Positions 11,769 through 22,253 of a stretch of 64,000 nucleotides of DNA are shown piece by piece. The notes below the pieces were generated by a model that made no database searches, was not told the origin of the DNA, and saw only the letters and a list, made by a program, of their open reading frames with translations. Each line of letters begins with the position of its first letter. The first letter of the stretch is position 1. A program made the translations under genes and the position numbers. Origin of the DNA: Setomelanomma holmii (taxonomy: Eukaryota > Ascomycota > Dothideomycetes > Pleosporales > Phaeosphaeriaceae); the NCBI GenBank assembly GCA_010015745.1, contig ML978296.1, forward strand, positions 1 through 64,000. Direction: 5' to 3'.

Positions 11769-12172
11769 GGTGCTCAATTGATGGTACGAGGTACTGTGAG
11801 TGAGATAGAAGGCTGCTGCACAAGTCACAAACTCGAGATACTACAATACGAGCCGCCATGTAACATCCCGAATATCCCACTCTGGACCAGAGTCAAGCGC
11901 CGTTTATCGTCACTTGACGTTCTGTGGATTGCTTTGTGATGCGAGAGACATGTGTCGGCTTAATCAGGAAGACTGTAAGCCGGGTCGTGGGGCGGTCGTT
12001 TAACACAATTCTTTGGACTCGGCATTATGTCATTCGAATTCACATCCAAGCAAATTTCTGAAATGGAGCCGTATCGTAGAGGTTATTTACTCCCCAACTG
12101 TCGCGACGCTCGCCCGCATAAGAACTCACCATTGTCAGGTTGCGCACTTCATTGAGTCCACTGAACGATGCT
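11769..12172. other. Intergenic upstream of GH88 relic
   Basis: About 400 bases between the GH88 start and the left target-site duplication of the MITE. No protein features; it should contain the former GH88 promoter. Confidence 0.4.
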
Positions 12173-12180
12173 CTGATCAC
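12173..12180. repeat. Target-site duplication of MITE, left copy
   Basis: CTGATCAC, repeated exactly at 12343-12350 on the other side of the 162-bp element. Confidence 0.75.
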
Positions 12181-12342
12181 CACAGTCCGCAACAAGCAAG
12201 TCAATCCGTTCACCTTCGGAGACCCACTTACCTATCTAGGTAGGAGTTAAGCCTCTATAGGCAACTACTAGGCTCAAATAGGTAATCAATCAAGTCAAGC
12301 CAGACCTTCTGAGCCCCACTTAATTGCTTGTTGCGGAGTCTA
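12181..12342. mobile_element. Non-autonomous hAT-type MITE, 162 bp
   Basis: Short element with terminal inverted repeats: the left end begins CACAGTCCGCAACAAGCAA, and the reverse complement of the right end begins TAGACTCCGCAACAAGCAA; the inner 14 bases are identical. It is flanked by a perfect 8-bp duplication CTGATCAC at 12173-12180 and 12343-12350. No coding capacity; the middle holds further small inverted repeats around CCTATCTAGG. An 8-bp duplication and a CAGAC-like end are typical of hAT elements, and its CAACAAGCAA terminal motif is shared with the large hAT element 150 bases away, so that family may have mobilised it. Confidence 0.75.
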
Positions 12343-12350
12343 CTGATCAC
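12343..12350. repeat. Target-site duplication of MITE, right copy
   Basis: CTGATCAC, the same 8 bases as at 12173-12180. Confidence 0.75.
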
Positions 12351-12485
12351 AACTACTTCCATGTGGAGAGAATCCTAGATTAAGGACACAGTATGGACGA
12401 GGCTGCGTATTTATTGCGAATTCTTCACGTGCGTTATTTGTGTACGCGAACCAGGACCTGCTGATCTGATCACAGATGGTCAGCG

Positions 12486-12493
12486 AGATCACC
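12486..12493. repeat. Target-site duplication of hAT element, left copy
   Basis: GAGATCAC immediately before the left terminal repeat; repeated exactly at 16366-16373. Confidence 0.9.
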
Positions 12494-12514
12494 AGACTTG
12501 TCAACAAACAAGCC
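12494..12514 (+). repeat. Left terminal inverted repeat of hAT element
   Basis: 21 bases beginning CAGACTTGTCAACAA. It matches the reverse complement of 16345-16365 with two mismatches. Confidence 0.88.
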
Positions 12515-12956
12515 AAACAAGCTAGAGGCTTGAGCTTGGCTTGAGCTTGTTATCTTTTTGGTGGCTTGGATTGGCTTGTTATTTCAAGCTGAAATCGGTT
12601 AGCTTGGATTGGCTTGCTTGTTTAGCTTGATACAATATAGTAGTGTCATAGAGAAAGGCTACTATTGGAGAGAGTAGATCCTACTATAGTTGATGGTAGA
12701 TTGTACTGTGCTCAACGGTAGATCACATTAGTGTACTTGACGGTGTTCTCCTGTGCTCTACAGTAGATTACAAGTAGCTATTCCTGGTGTTGTAGCTCGC
12801 CGCCCCAAATCGCTTAACCTACACAAGCCCTCGAGCTCGTCGTCAGATATTGCTACACCTACTTGGAGCGTCCTATTGCCGCTGAGGCCTGCCTTTCTCT
12901 ATCGTCTTACGCACTGTACAACTGCCAAAAGCTGAGGTGATATCTTGCGACGGCGA

Positions 12957-13703
12957 GGCTGTGACGGTTTATGAGAGGAGCGCATCACATGTGCCACGTG
13001 CTGGTGGTCTGATGCTGCTTCCTCATCTTATCAAACACATCTTACCTGGACTGGATTATAAATACGTCATGTAAACAGACGCTGCTGATGGCTGGGTAAG
13101 AGGTCATCACGAACAGAGCACAGAACAATACACAGCACATGATACTCAGGTTTACTGCCNNNNNNNNNNNNNNNNNNNNNNNNNNNNNNNNNNNNNNNNN
13201 NNNNNNNNNNNNNNNNNNNNNNNNNNNNNNNNNNNNNNNNNNNNNNNNNNNNNNNNNNNNNNNNNNNNNNNNNNNNNNNNNNNNNNNNNNNNNNNNNNNN
13301 NNNNNNNNNNNNNNNNNNNNNNNNNNNNNNNNNNNNNNNNNNNNNNNNNNNNNNNNNNNNNNNNNNNNNNNNNNNNNNNNNNNNNNNNNNNNNNNNNNNN
13401 NNNNNNNNNNNNNNNNNNNNNNNNNNNNNNNNNNNNNNNNNNNNNNNNNNNNNNNNNNNNNNNNNNNNNNNNNNNNNNNNNNNNNNNNNNNNNNNNNNNG
13501 GCAGTAAACCTGAGTATCATGTGCTGTGTATTGTTCTGTGCTCTGTTCGTGATGACCTCTTACCCAGCCATCAGCAGCGTCTGTTTACATGACGTATTTA
13601 TAATCCAGTTCAGGTAAGAGGTGCTTGATAAGATGAGGAAGCAGCATCAGACCACCAGCACATGGCACACCTGATGCGCTCCTCTCATAAACCGTCACAA
13701 TGA
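12957..13703. repeat. Inverted repeat arms (about 200 bp each) around the sequence gap
   Basis: The left arm (about 12957-13159) is the reverse complement of the right arm (13500 to about 13703). The inner 110 bases on each side (13050-13159 and 13500-13609) are identical and end symmetrically at the N gap; the outer parts differ at a few positions, mostly transitions. The right arm is the 3' end of the hAT transposase relic and its downstream sequence, so the left arm is a second, truncated copy placed tail-to-tail. It is either a true foldback structure or an assembly artefact. Confidence 0.8.
13160..13499. other. Sequence gap (340 N)
   Basis: Run of 340 unknown bases in the middle of the inverted repeat inside the hAT element. 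Anything between the two arms is invisible; the size may be an assembler estimate. Confidence 0.99.
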
Positions 13704-15828
13704 GGCTATCAATCGCGTTGTCAAAGTCGTTAGAGACGATTCTGGGGCGCTTCACGGCACGCGGCACGCGGCAAGCCCTTGCAGCCTGCCCACAATGCTT
13801 GAAAGGCGCGGTTGTTTGTCTCAAGCTAGTCAGGCTTATCAGCCCACACAACGTCGCAATAGGACTTATAGTGTAGGTGGAGAATTGTAGCAGCGTAGTA
13901 AGCGGGCGAGAGGTCTAGTTTCTTGTAATAGTTGTTGCCCTTTGACCAGTCAGCGCGTAGGTTGATACTAAGGTGGTCCTCAGGCGCCTCGTCGTGCGCG
14001 TTGTAATTAACGTCGCTGTAAGCTCGTACGCGCTCCTCGTAGAAGCTGAGGAGCCATTCAAAGACTGGGATAACCTCAACAATTGCGCCATAGTTACCGC
14101 TGCTGCTGCGTCCCTCAAGGCGGCTTGTCGCGTCCTTCAGCGGCTTCAACACCTCCAAGTACTCAGTTATAACCTGCCAGTCAGCAGCCGTAAGACTGTC
14201 TGATTGCATCCATGGCTGCCCGTCAGGCCGCTTGTTGCCGCGAGGTCGAGCATATGTGTCCTTATCTCTCACCCATTGTATGTGACTGTTAGCATATGCG
14301 TTGACAGCAGCTTACAACTGAACAGCGCGCTTAAAGCACAAATAGTACGAATTCTAGCAGGTGACAATAGGTTTAGCAGGCTCGAGGATCTTGCGGTCAA
14401 TATTAGACGCATCAGCAGGCAGGTCGCGATAAGCAAGGCGCTGAAAGTGAGCGAATTGCGCGTGCTGTTGTGGTGTTTTGATATAATTAATAACGTCTAT
14501 GAGTACGCCTAAGGGTCCTTCACGTTGCCACTTGTCCATGAAGGCGCTCTCGTCTGCGAGCTCTGTCACCTCGTTGCCGTACGCGTCTTTGTCCTTGCCC
14601 CAGAGGATCACTGTGCTAATGAGATTCAGTGTGTGAGGGCTGCAGCGGAGGCGACGGTGGACTGGGTTGAAGCCCATCTTCTGTCCAACTGCAGCGATGG
14701 CGGAGTCGTTGTTAGTGGCATTGTCTAGTATAAAGTAGCCAACCTGCTTTAAATCAATGCCGAACGCTAGCAGCGTCTTGTAGACTATCTCAGCTATCTG
14801 CTCGCCACTATAGACACCAGTTAACTGAGGCAGCGCAATGGGCAGGTCCTTCAAGTCGCCGTGCCTGTCAACAAAGCGCGCAACGATCCCTAAGAAGCAC
14901 TTCTTGCCGCCCTTCGTTGTCTAGCCATCAAAGCTAATATAGATCTTGCTCAGCGCGTGTGATAGCTCCTAGACGACGCGCGGCTTTGTATGCTTGTACA
15001 GTCGCATTACAAAGCTTGACACGCTGTTGTGCGACGCCCACAGCGCCTTTTCGCCACTAGATTGGCTATCTTGATGAGGCGTCAAAAAGACTTAGACTCG
15101 AACTAAGAAAGCAGGTGGTTGTTCTCAATAAGCCAGCCAACAGCTGCAAGCCTAAAAGCGTAAGTATTGAAGCCGGCAAGCTTGTTAACAACGCCTTGCG
15201 GCACGGTGATTGTACCGTCTTTTACGGCCCGCCAGAGTGGCGTTCTAGTGCCAACCGCCGTCTTTCTAGGCGCTACTTGACGGTGACCTTTCTTGTTCTC
15301 CTCCAAGTGGCAAGCGGCCGCTAAGGTTGACTTTGACGTCTCATATGCGCCGCCGTAACTAGCGTCGATCATCTTGCACTGATGACAGTAAAGGCATACG
15401 AAAAAGATGCGATCTGGGCTCTTATGTAGGGCAACGCAATAACCATGGCGAAAGACCCAGCTCCTGCACTTAGGAGCTGCAATAGGCTTCTGGTATTGCA
15501 GCAGACGCGTCCAATCGATACCAGTAAAGTCGTCCTCAAGATCCACGTCAAGAGGTGAGTCGTCGAAGTCGTCAGCTGCTACTAACGAGGCTGCTACTGT
15601 CGCAGCCTCGCTGTCTGCAACAGGCGCAACAATAGTGTCTTCAGCTTGCGTCTCCTGCAATCGCGACTTAAAATCTAGGGCCTGAGACGCAACAACTAGG
15701 GCTTTACGGGGTGATAACCATGGCGATGATGGCTGAGTTTGAACTAGGATAGGCTGGCTGGCAGTGCCTTTAACGCGCTTGTTTGACGAGGCAATAGCAC
15801 TGCTAGAGACGCGTTTTTTTGGCGGCAT
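13585..15828 (-). pseudogene. hAT transposase with BED zinc finger, multiply interrupted
   Basis: Reverse strand, start ATG 15828 (MPPKKRVSSS). An N-terminal Lys/Arg-rich stretch is followed by a BED-type finger (CLYCHQC followed by His-rich AACHLEENKKGH), then hAT catalytic-core blocks: ISFDG*TTKGG, YFILDNATNNDSAI, RLRCSPHTLNLI, EYLEVLKPLKDATSRLEG. The usual hAT C-terminal dimerisation motif is not clear in the last segment. Lesions in the homologous reading: TAG 15103-15105, TGA 15082-15084, a frameshift at about 15040-15080, TAG 14969-14971, TAG 14921-14923 (FDGW position), TAG 14354-14356 (RWNSY position), TAA 14312-14314, TAG 13826-13828 and a frameshift just before 13800. Six of the seven stops fall on expected Gln, Trp or Arg codons; the first is undecided. 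This is the strongest sign of RIP-like mutation in the window. Confidence 0.9.
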
Positions 15829-16344
15829 TACCGCGACAGAGGCGGCAGTAATGCTACTAAAGACAGGGCGTGATAGAGTATAGATAAGTGGAGCGTAGGG
15901 CGTAGATTGTAGAGCGTGGATTGTAAAGGTGGGTAGAGGTTAGAGATAGCTAGGAGAACAGGACGGTCGCTCTAAACAAAGCAAAAAGAAGCAACTAGGC
16001 CTAGTTTAAGCTCTTGCAGGCTTGAACCCCTGCCCCTTTGTATGCTAGTAACCGACTAGAGCGAATCTGCGGGTTGGCTCGCCTCTTGCAGTGAGGGCTT
16101 GAACGTTTACACGTACACTAGCGGCGCTCTTAGAGCTTGTGGCTGGTCTACAACAGTACACCAGAAGAATATTATGAGATCGCTCCTGCTGCAAACCAAT
16201 AACCTCAATTTTTTTTATCAAGCCTCCTAAGCTTACCAAGCTAAAGTTTGCCTCTAGCTTGAATTGGCTTGTTATTTCACTCTCCTCAGCTTGGCTTGAG
16301 CCTGGATTGGCTTGGTGGGATAACAAGCCAAGCGCTTGCAAGCT

Positions 16345-16365
16345 GCTTGCTTGTTGACATGTCTG
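16345..16365 (-). repeat. Right terminal inverted repeat of hAT element
   Basis: The reverse complement begins CAGACATGTCAACAA and pairs with 12494-12514. Confidence 0.88.
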
Positions 16366-16373
16366 GAGATCAC
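16366..16373. repeat. Target-site duplication of hAT element, right copy
   Basis: GAGATCAC immediately after the right terminal repeat; identical to 12486-12493. Confidence 0.9.
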
Positions 16374-16785
16374 TGGTCCAACTCATCATGTCACACCTCA
16401 TATCTCGATACCTTCCTTCGATTCGTAGCTCCGCTCTAGTTTTACAATTGTAATCACTGGCTCAGGCTCGCTGGTGGTCACTTCGGAGGCAAGGAACGTC
16501 GGTCACGGCAGGTGTGCGTGTCGAGGACAACTGTTAGTGATTTTCAGCCATCAATGGGTACTATCATCAAGATACCATGAGAGTTTCCTTCACAGGAAGA
16601 AAGAATAGAACAATTAAAGTCGGGAGAGTCAAGTTCTATTGCAATAGTGCGAAAGTCACGGCTGAAACCAATTTTTCTGCCTTGGAACGACGGCCTTGTT
16701 CCGCGTCTTGATCTACAACAGTCTTGCTTCACGTACTCGGTGATAACATGAAAATACTTCTTCGAGCGCCGTCTTGAAATTGCGA
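16374..16785. other. Intergenic between hAT element and MFS relic
   Basis: About 410 bases downstream of the allantoate-permease-like relic. Nothing recognisable. Confidence 0.4.
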
Positions 16786-18629
16786 TCAGTACACGTAGCG
16801 GAAGTTGGTGTTCTCCGTGTCTGTCAGGTCCTGGAACGCCAGATCGTGCGTGATCTCGCTCAAGACAGCGTCCTTGCGACGATTGCGTGCCATCAATACG
16901 AATCGCGTCAAGACTACCAGACTAAGGCAAACCACGTAGATAACGATATGCGCGAGGAAGCCGTGGAGGTAGCGTGGTGCATCCTTAGCTTGGAAGATCT
17001 GAGGGGCGATGAGGTTACTGACAGACCAGCTAACGAAGGTCATCGTCATCACCATGCCCTTCTTAGTCTGGCCGGCAACATTGCGAGTGATACGTGAAAT
17101 GATTATGTTGCCTTGAGCGGAGAAGAACTGGGTGCAGTAGAATGCGATGAGCATACCGCCGGCGTTCTTGGGAGTAGGCTTCACGATGAGGATGACTATC
17201 GTACCGGCAATGGCGGGAAGACACCGCAGCTGTGAGATGTCAGTGTGCTACTCCGACAACTGTGCATTATTCGACTTACGATCATAATGAAGCAGTTTTG
17301 GTCGGACTTCTGACAAGCCTGCGCGGATCCGATCATGACTATGATGGTCCACGCACCATGCGCGATGTTGAGAAGCTGGGTTTGCAAGAGCGAGAATCCG
17401 AATTGGCGAATAATGAGATTGGAGAAGACACCAAGACTACCGATGATCAGGTTCGCCACTGTGATCATTGCCATGCAGCACCATACAAAGGGATCTGTCA
17501 ATGCCTCGATGACTTGGTACTTCTTGTACTTCTTGTTCCTAATGCCGGTCTCGTTGTGACGGACACGCTCAATGAAGAGGCGTTTCTCATCTTCCGTATA
17601 GCACTTTGCTGACATTGGGCTATCAGGTAGGCACAACCCGATGACGAATGACCACGCGCATGTTGCGAGGCCAAGGACGAGGAAAAGAAGTTGCCAGTTC
17701 TTGATGGGTCCGTTCGTGAAATGAGAAACACCAAAGCGAGTAGATCACCAATCTGTGAACATTAGCATTTGCCATGTGCACGAATTTCGAGAGTACTTAC
17801 TATGAGTTGTACTCCGGACATACAGTACCTCTTGGATGTGTGATGTGGAAGGAGGAATGAAGGACTGAGTTGATTGTGTAGCTATGAACGAGGGAAGCTA
17901 TATATACGTGTACAACGAGAGAGTGTAGGGATAGCCCTGCTAGCGTGCAACGGTACCATAGGGAATTCAGCAGCGGTTGTTCTTCGCGAGTGTACCAGAT
18001 CGAGGTTCTTCGAAACATTCAGTCACGGTTTCGAGCAACGTATCATGATTAATCTACAACAGCACCACGGCTGGCTGAACACAACTCTCGAAGAAACCCA
18101 ACAGGAAGTGGACCGCCATCAGAGAAGCGAAGTTGGTCGAAGCGGCAGAGCAGGCGATGACGGCCCTCCAAATGAAGACATTGACGGATAGCATCTTAGC
18201 CAATGGCAATTTCTGGAAGAGAAAGTTCTGTGGCCATTCTCCACAGAGAATTCCAATGTACAAGATAGTACCAAGCCATTGGTACTGTACACAGTTCGTG
18301 TACACCAGTAAGCTTCGTCAAATACATACCTGTTAACCTTTCAAGTTGGCATCCTTCTGAATGCCCATGATGGAAGCAAAGTTGAGAGTGCCTTTGTCGA
18401 GAGATTGACAGAAGTACGTGACCAGATGGATGGCTAAGATGCGTCGGTTGAGTTTCCAAAACAAACGCCTGTTGGTAGCTACATCGATCTCCACTGGTGG
18501 ACCTGTGGTGTAACGCATCGTTTCATCATCGACCGCTTCAGATTGAAGGTCTGCCTCCTTGGAAGCCATGTCGTTCGCCTCATGGTGGTTGGTAACGCTG
18601 ATGCCTGCTTCAAGCCCTTTGGAAGACAT
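16786..18629 (-). pseudogene. MFS transporter, allantoate-permease (Dal5/ACS)-like, decayed
   Basis: Reverse strand, ATG 18629, stop at 16786. Anion:cation symporter family blocks: FCQSLDKGTLNFASIMG, YQWLGTILYIGIL, FLLGFFESCVQPA, WYTREEQPLLNS, GVQLI, LPDSPMSAKCYTEDEK, ALTDPFVWC, NLIIRQFGFS, RNVAGQTKKG and the typical C-terminus DLTDTENTNFRYVY. About five short introns can be placed from these blocks. Lesions: TAA 18333-18335, where the family has Gln just before an intron (LKG*Q/YQWLG), and a one-base frameshift near 17725 in the IGDLLA/FGVSHF segment. The protein would have carried small organic anions (allantoate, nicotinate or similar); the substrate cannot be assigned. Since only two lesions are visible, loss of function is probably fairly recent. 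Confidence 0.82.
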
Positions 18630-19250
18630 TGCGGCTCTTTTTGCTTTGACTTGTAAGTATGGAATGATTGACGATCTTATGCGACCCAGTGAGGAGGTTC
18701 TTCGTAATATATGAATGGCGTTGTGAGGCGCATCCTCTAGGTCTCATTATGTAGCCATCCTCGCTATGGGCAAGTGTTCTCAATGCCGCCAATACGCCGG
18801 CGAGAAATGGAACAGAAAACTCTGAGGCTCCTCAAATAGATGCATATCCGATGTGGCGCGATCCTGTGATGGCGGGGTGATCCAGAGGTTCGGGGTAGAA
18901 ATCTGGCTTTAGGATCCGGAGCATCTGTCGGAGGCAGACCCGCCTCACCACTTTCCACGTCGGTGCGGAATTCTTTCCCACCTCACACACGCGTCCGCAC
19001 TACAACAGCGATCAATTGCCCTTGCGATGTACTCAAAGCCTCAAGTTTTCCCTCGCGCTCGTAATGCGAAGAATCTGGGGATAGCGCGGGGAGTATGAGG
19101 TGTTGTCAGGGGCTGTGAAGCAGACCAAGACAACGCGATGGGCAAGTCCGCAACATTGAAGCTGCGGTCTCTGGCTGCCCTTCATAAGCTGGAGCAACCA
19201 TAGAGACTCATCGAAGACACCAGCGTCCTCACTTTCTGAACCTTCGGGCC
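18630..19250. promoter_or_regulatory. Divergent region between MFS and alginate-lyase-like relics
   Basis: About 620 bases between two divergent starts (18629 reverse, 19251 forward). It probably held both promoters. No coding signal and no site I can name. Confidence 0.4.
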
Positions 19251-20570
19251 ATGCATAGCTCCATAATCACTTCTTTGGCCGCCTTGGCTGTGGTGACCAC
19301 TGCCATTTCACGTCAGCAACATTATGAAGTAAAGACGTTCAACCATCCAGGCACACTTCATTCCTCCGAGGATATCAAGCGCATTAAATCGCATGTGGCT
19401 GCGCAAGATGAGCCATGGTACCGTGCCTACCAGCATCTAGCAAGTATGCCTCTCGTGCAGACTAGCTGGAAAGCAAGCCCCAAAGAAGTCCTGCTCCGAG
19501 CAGCTGCCGGCACCACAAATCTCACTGTCAATTACCCTTCAGCCTACCGCGACGTTTACTCAGCCTACGGGCTCGCGCTTCGCTGGCTTATCACCGGCAA
19601 TACCTCCTTCGCAGATGCCGCGATCAAGACCTTGGATGGCTGGGGCAACACATTGAAGAAGATCGACGGAAACGAAGACAAGTATCTCGCCACGGGACTG
19701 TACGGGTACCAATTTGCCAAAGCCGCTGAGCTTCTTCGCGACTATGAAGGCTGGCCAAAGGCAAACCAGACAGCCTTCGGCACTATGTTGAGCTCGGTTT
19801 TTGCACCCAGGAACTACGACTTCCTTACCACGCATACAACAAGCCAAACTTCTACTACGCGAATTGAGATTTGTGCAACTTTGCTTCGATGATGGTGATT
19901 GGCATCTTCACCGACAACTCGACCATGTACAATTGGGCTGTGGAGACTCTCCTGAATGGACTTCCAGACTCCAGCATCGTCATCAATGGAGCGCTCCCGT
20001 ATTTCTCACTAGCAAACTTCACTGAAGAAGGCAGCGGCGAGACTTTGATGGAGGTTCAAGAGTCCGGAAGGGATCAAAGCCACGCAACACTGTGCATCGC
20101 ATTGGCAGGTGTGATAGGCCAGTAAGGTAAAAGCCAAGGTGTTGACCTATATGGCGCCTTCGGAAATCAGATCCTCAATGGGTATGTTGCCTTCTCGTTG
20201 GCATCTAGCCACTCATGCGATGCACATGAGAGTATGAGATTAAACTGACATTGTGGAAAGTGCCGAATATACCTCGAAGTACAACGATAATCACTCCGTT
20301 CCCTACCAGCCCTACACCAGCTGGGAAGGCAACTTGACGGTCGTTTCCGAAAAGCAGCGCTTCAGCATTCGTCCTGGGTTTGAGGCAGTCTTTGCGCATT
20401 ACAACGACGTGAGAGGCCTGAACGCCTCATGGACGAAGGCGTATCGAGATTACGTGAACGCGAACAACACTTTGAACATCGAGGGAGGCGGTGGCGACTA
20501 TGGTCCAAACTCTGGAGGGTTTGACGCATTTGGTCACGGTACTCTTCTGTACAGGATCAATGCCGGTTAG
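19251..20570 (+). pseudogene. Alginate_lyase-domain (PF05426-type) polysaccharide lyase, decayed
   Basis: Start ATG 19251, followed by a secretion-signal-like segment (MHSSIITSLAALAVVTTAIS). Family blocks: FNHPGTLHSSEDIKRIKSHV, YRDVYSAYGLALRWLITG, NFYYAN*DLCNFASMM, EEGSGETLMEVQESGRDQSHATL, GLNASWTKAYRDYV, GGGGDYGPNSGGFD..GTLLYR near the C-terminus. These enzymes cleave uronate-containing polysaccharides by beta-elimination in the alpha/alpha-toroid fold. Lesions: a one-base frameshift near 19835, TGA 19865-19867 (YYANW position, Trp codon) and TAA 20123-20125 (VIGQ*, probably Gln). One intron at about 20180-20261 (GTATGT..AAAG) joins NG to AEYTSKYN. It would release unsaturated uronides, the substrate type of the GH88 relic 8 kb away. 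Confidence 0.82.
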
Positions 20571-21083
20571 ATATGTTTCGAGGCAGTGAGTCAGTCTTGC
20601 TCGAAGTGAGCCTTGTGTGCAAGGTATTTGACGTCATTAAATAGCAATATGTGTAGAGATTTGTTCTCTTGTGGTTTTCATAGCGATTGTAAATGTGAAA
20701 GTGAGGATTGTCCTGATATACAACAAAGTCCATGCGCTTTCGAAGTCTTTGGGCGAATGATGTTTGACGCCGCAGAATGCGAAAGGGCACGATCATAGCG
20801 GTTGTCGCGCTTTTACCACCGTTCGATAGCTTCCGGGGTTATGGGTCGCTCTACTGTGGAATGAAGCGCAAGTGGCTAGCAGTGGACGTAGATGAACATA
20901 GGGCGAAAGAGTCGCGATAGTGATGGCGCTTGTCCGAACAGGGCGGGGTACCGGTACTTGGTCACAAAACAGTAACCGCGGCTACGACACCATCACATAC
21001 ACGCTCGAAACGCGTCCTTGTCGCTACATCTTAGCAACGAACAATTTTTTTCGTGCTAAATCTTCTGATATCCTCGATAGCCC
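20571..21083. other. Intergenic upstream of aldoxime dehydratase
   Basis: About 510 bases. Nothing coding recognised; it should contain the promoter of the gene at 21084. Confidence 0.4.
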
Positions 21084-22169
21084 ATGTCGTGCCCAGCTCG
21101 CACCTATCCCTTCCGCAAGCCCCCAAATCACCGTGTCCCCGTCCCACGATGGACATTAGAATTACTAGATGACATTACCCATACATACACGACCTACATC
21201 GGTGCACAACAGCACGATGGCCGAGAAGCCACTATGCACGCGACTTTGCAGGCGATTCAAATCGTTCAAAACTGGCTAGCGAGCAGCGCTGGCCCTGCGG
21301 CATTTGAGTCTTTCACCCAGAATGATGATAGCATCGAGAGAGATACTGCAATTTGGGTCTGCTATTGGGACGATAGCTCACGGTGCGAGTCCAGTCTCCG
21401 GAGCCTGGCCCTGTCCTCCATTCATTCCACACTACCCGAATCGAGTCGGTCCTCTGTAGGCATCTGGCAGGAAAGTTTCGCATCAGAAGTTTCGCGCCTC
21501 GAAACTAACTACTCTGGTCTTGACTATCTTCCAGGCTTAGCAAGGCTTCCGGGAGCAAGCACCGTCGAACACACGTTATCCGCGTACTGGGGAGCAGCAC
21601 GAGACCGTATTCCTGATTCGGCCCACGATCTCTTCCCTCGAGCCGCAGAGATCAAGCGTCCCCAATCGAAGCCTAAAGGCCTTGGGCAGCATCTCATCGG
21701 CACCAATCATACCAATCTTGTCCACATTCGCTCAGGTCAATTCTGGGAGAATTGTGGCCAGCAAGAAGCAGATGCGTACGAACAGAAACTCGAGCCCACA
21801 CTTCGAGCCGGATTGCAGTATCTGCGCAACAATTTTGAAGAGACTGGAGCAATGGGTATTCGATATCTTCGCAATGAAGTTTTGCCTGCACGCATTGGTA
21901 ATCGCGAAAGTAAAGAATCATGCGGTGCTGGCTTCTTTGCGAACCTAGAAGACCTAGAGCATTGGGCGAAGACGCATGTTTCACATTTGAAGATATATCG
22001 CGGTGCACTGTCACATTATAAAGCGTTTGGAGACGATCGACGCTTTCGGACATGGCATGAAGTCTCTATCATACGTGAGGGCGAGGCGAAATTCGAGTAC
22101 ATCAACTGTGCGCCAGGAACAGGAGTGATGGACTTGCTGCCGCTCGAGGTCCGCTCGATCGACGCTTGA
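21084..22169 (+). CDS. Haem-containing aldoxime dehydratase (phenylacetaldoxime dehydratase family)
   Basis: Intact single-exon gene of 361 residues from ATG 21084 to TGA. Family PF13816 enzymes use a b-type haem to dehydrate aldoximes to nitriles. Recognisable blocks: YIGAQQHDG near residue 45 (family Y-F-G-x-Q), ERDTAIWVCYWD, WESF-type block around residue 133, ARDRIPDSAHDLF, GENLIHIRSGQ-like block (NHTNLVHIRSGQFWENCG) near 208-225, LEDLEHWAKTHVSHLKIY and RTWHEVSII near the C-terminus. The proximal haem-ligand and catalytic His of the family lie in the last two His-rich blocks. The lack of introns and full length stand out among the surrounding pseudogenes. It converges with the Dabb-domain gene (85 bases between stops). 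No nitrilase is in the window, so the product fate is unknown; detoxifying plant aldoximes is a plausible role but an inference. Confidence 0.88.
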   Translation: MSCPARTYPFRKPPNHRVPVPRWTLELLDDITHTYTTYIGAQQHDGREATMHATLQAIQIVQNWLASSAGPAAFESFTQNDDSIERDTAIWVCYWDDSSRCESSLRSLALSSIHSTLPESSRSSVGIWQESFASEVSRLETNYSGLDYLPGLARLPGASTVEHTLSAYWGAARDRIPDSAHDLFPRAAEIKRPQSKPKGLGQHLIGTNHTNLVHIRSGQFWENCGQQEADAYEQKLEPTLRAGLQYLRNNFEETGAMGIRYLRNEVLPARIGNRESKESCGAGFFANLEDLEHWAKTHVSHLKIYRGALSHYKAFGDDRRFRTWHEVSIIREGEAKFEYINCAPGTGVMDLLPLEVRSIDA

Positions 22170-22253
22170 CTGCACATCATGAAAATGGTATGATTCTGTG
22201 GAAACTGATAGAGGACACACAAGAGAAATGATAGTTTGTGCATAGGATGTCTC

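Larger units (their letters stand above)
12494..16365 (-). mobile_element. Complete hAT-superfamily DNA transposon with terminal repeats and 8-bp duplication
   Basis: The left end reads CAGACTTGTCAACAAACAAGC; the reverse complement of the right end reads CAGACATGTCAACAAGCAAGC (19 of 21 identical). The host sequence GAGATCAC is present just outside both ends (12486-12493, 16366-16373), a perfect 8-bp target-site duplication as hAT transposases make. Subterminal regions at both ends are full of GGCTTG/GAGCTTGG and GGATTGGCTTG motifs, as expected of transposase-binding repeats. Inside is a reverse-strand BED-finger hAT transposase relic (13585-15828) and, near the left end, an inverted partial copy of its 3' part facing it across a 340-base N gap. 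Total 3,872 positions including the gap. The transposase has many stops, so the element cannot move on its own. Confidence 0.9.

Noticed and set aside
13050..13609. Inverted repeat interpreted as a telomere- or replication-type hairpin
   Set aside because: The arms match the transposase 3' end, so a transposon copy or assembly origin explains them.
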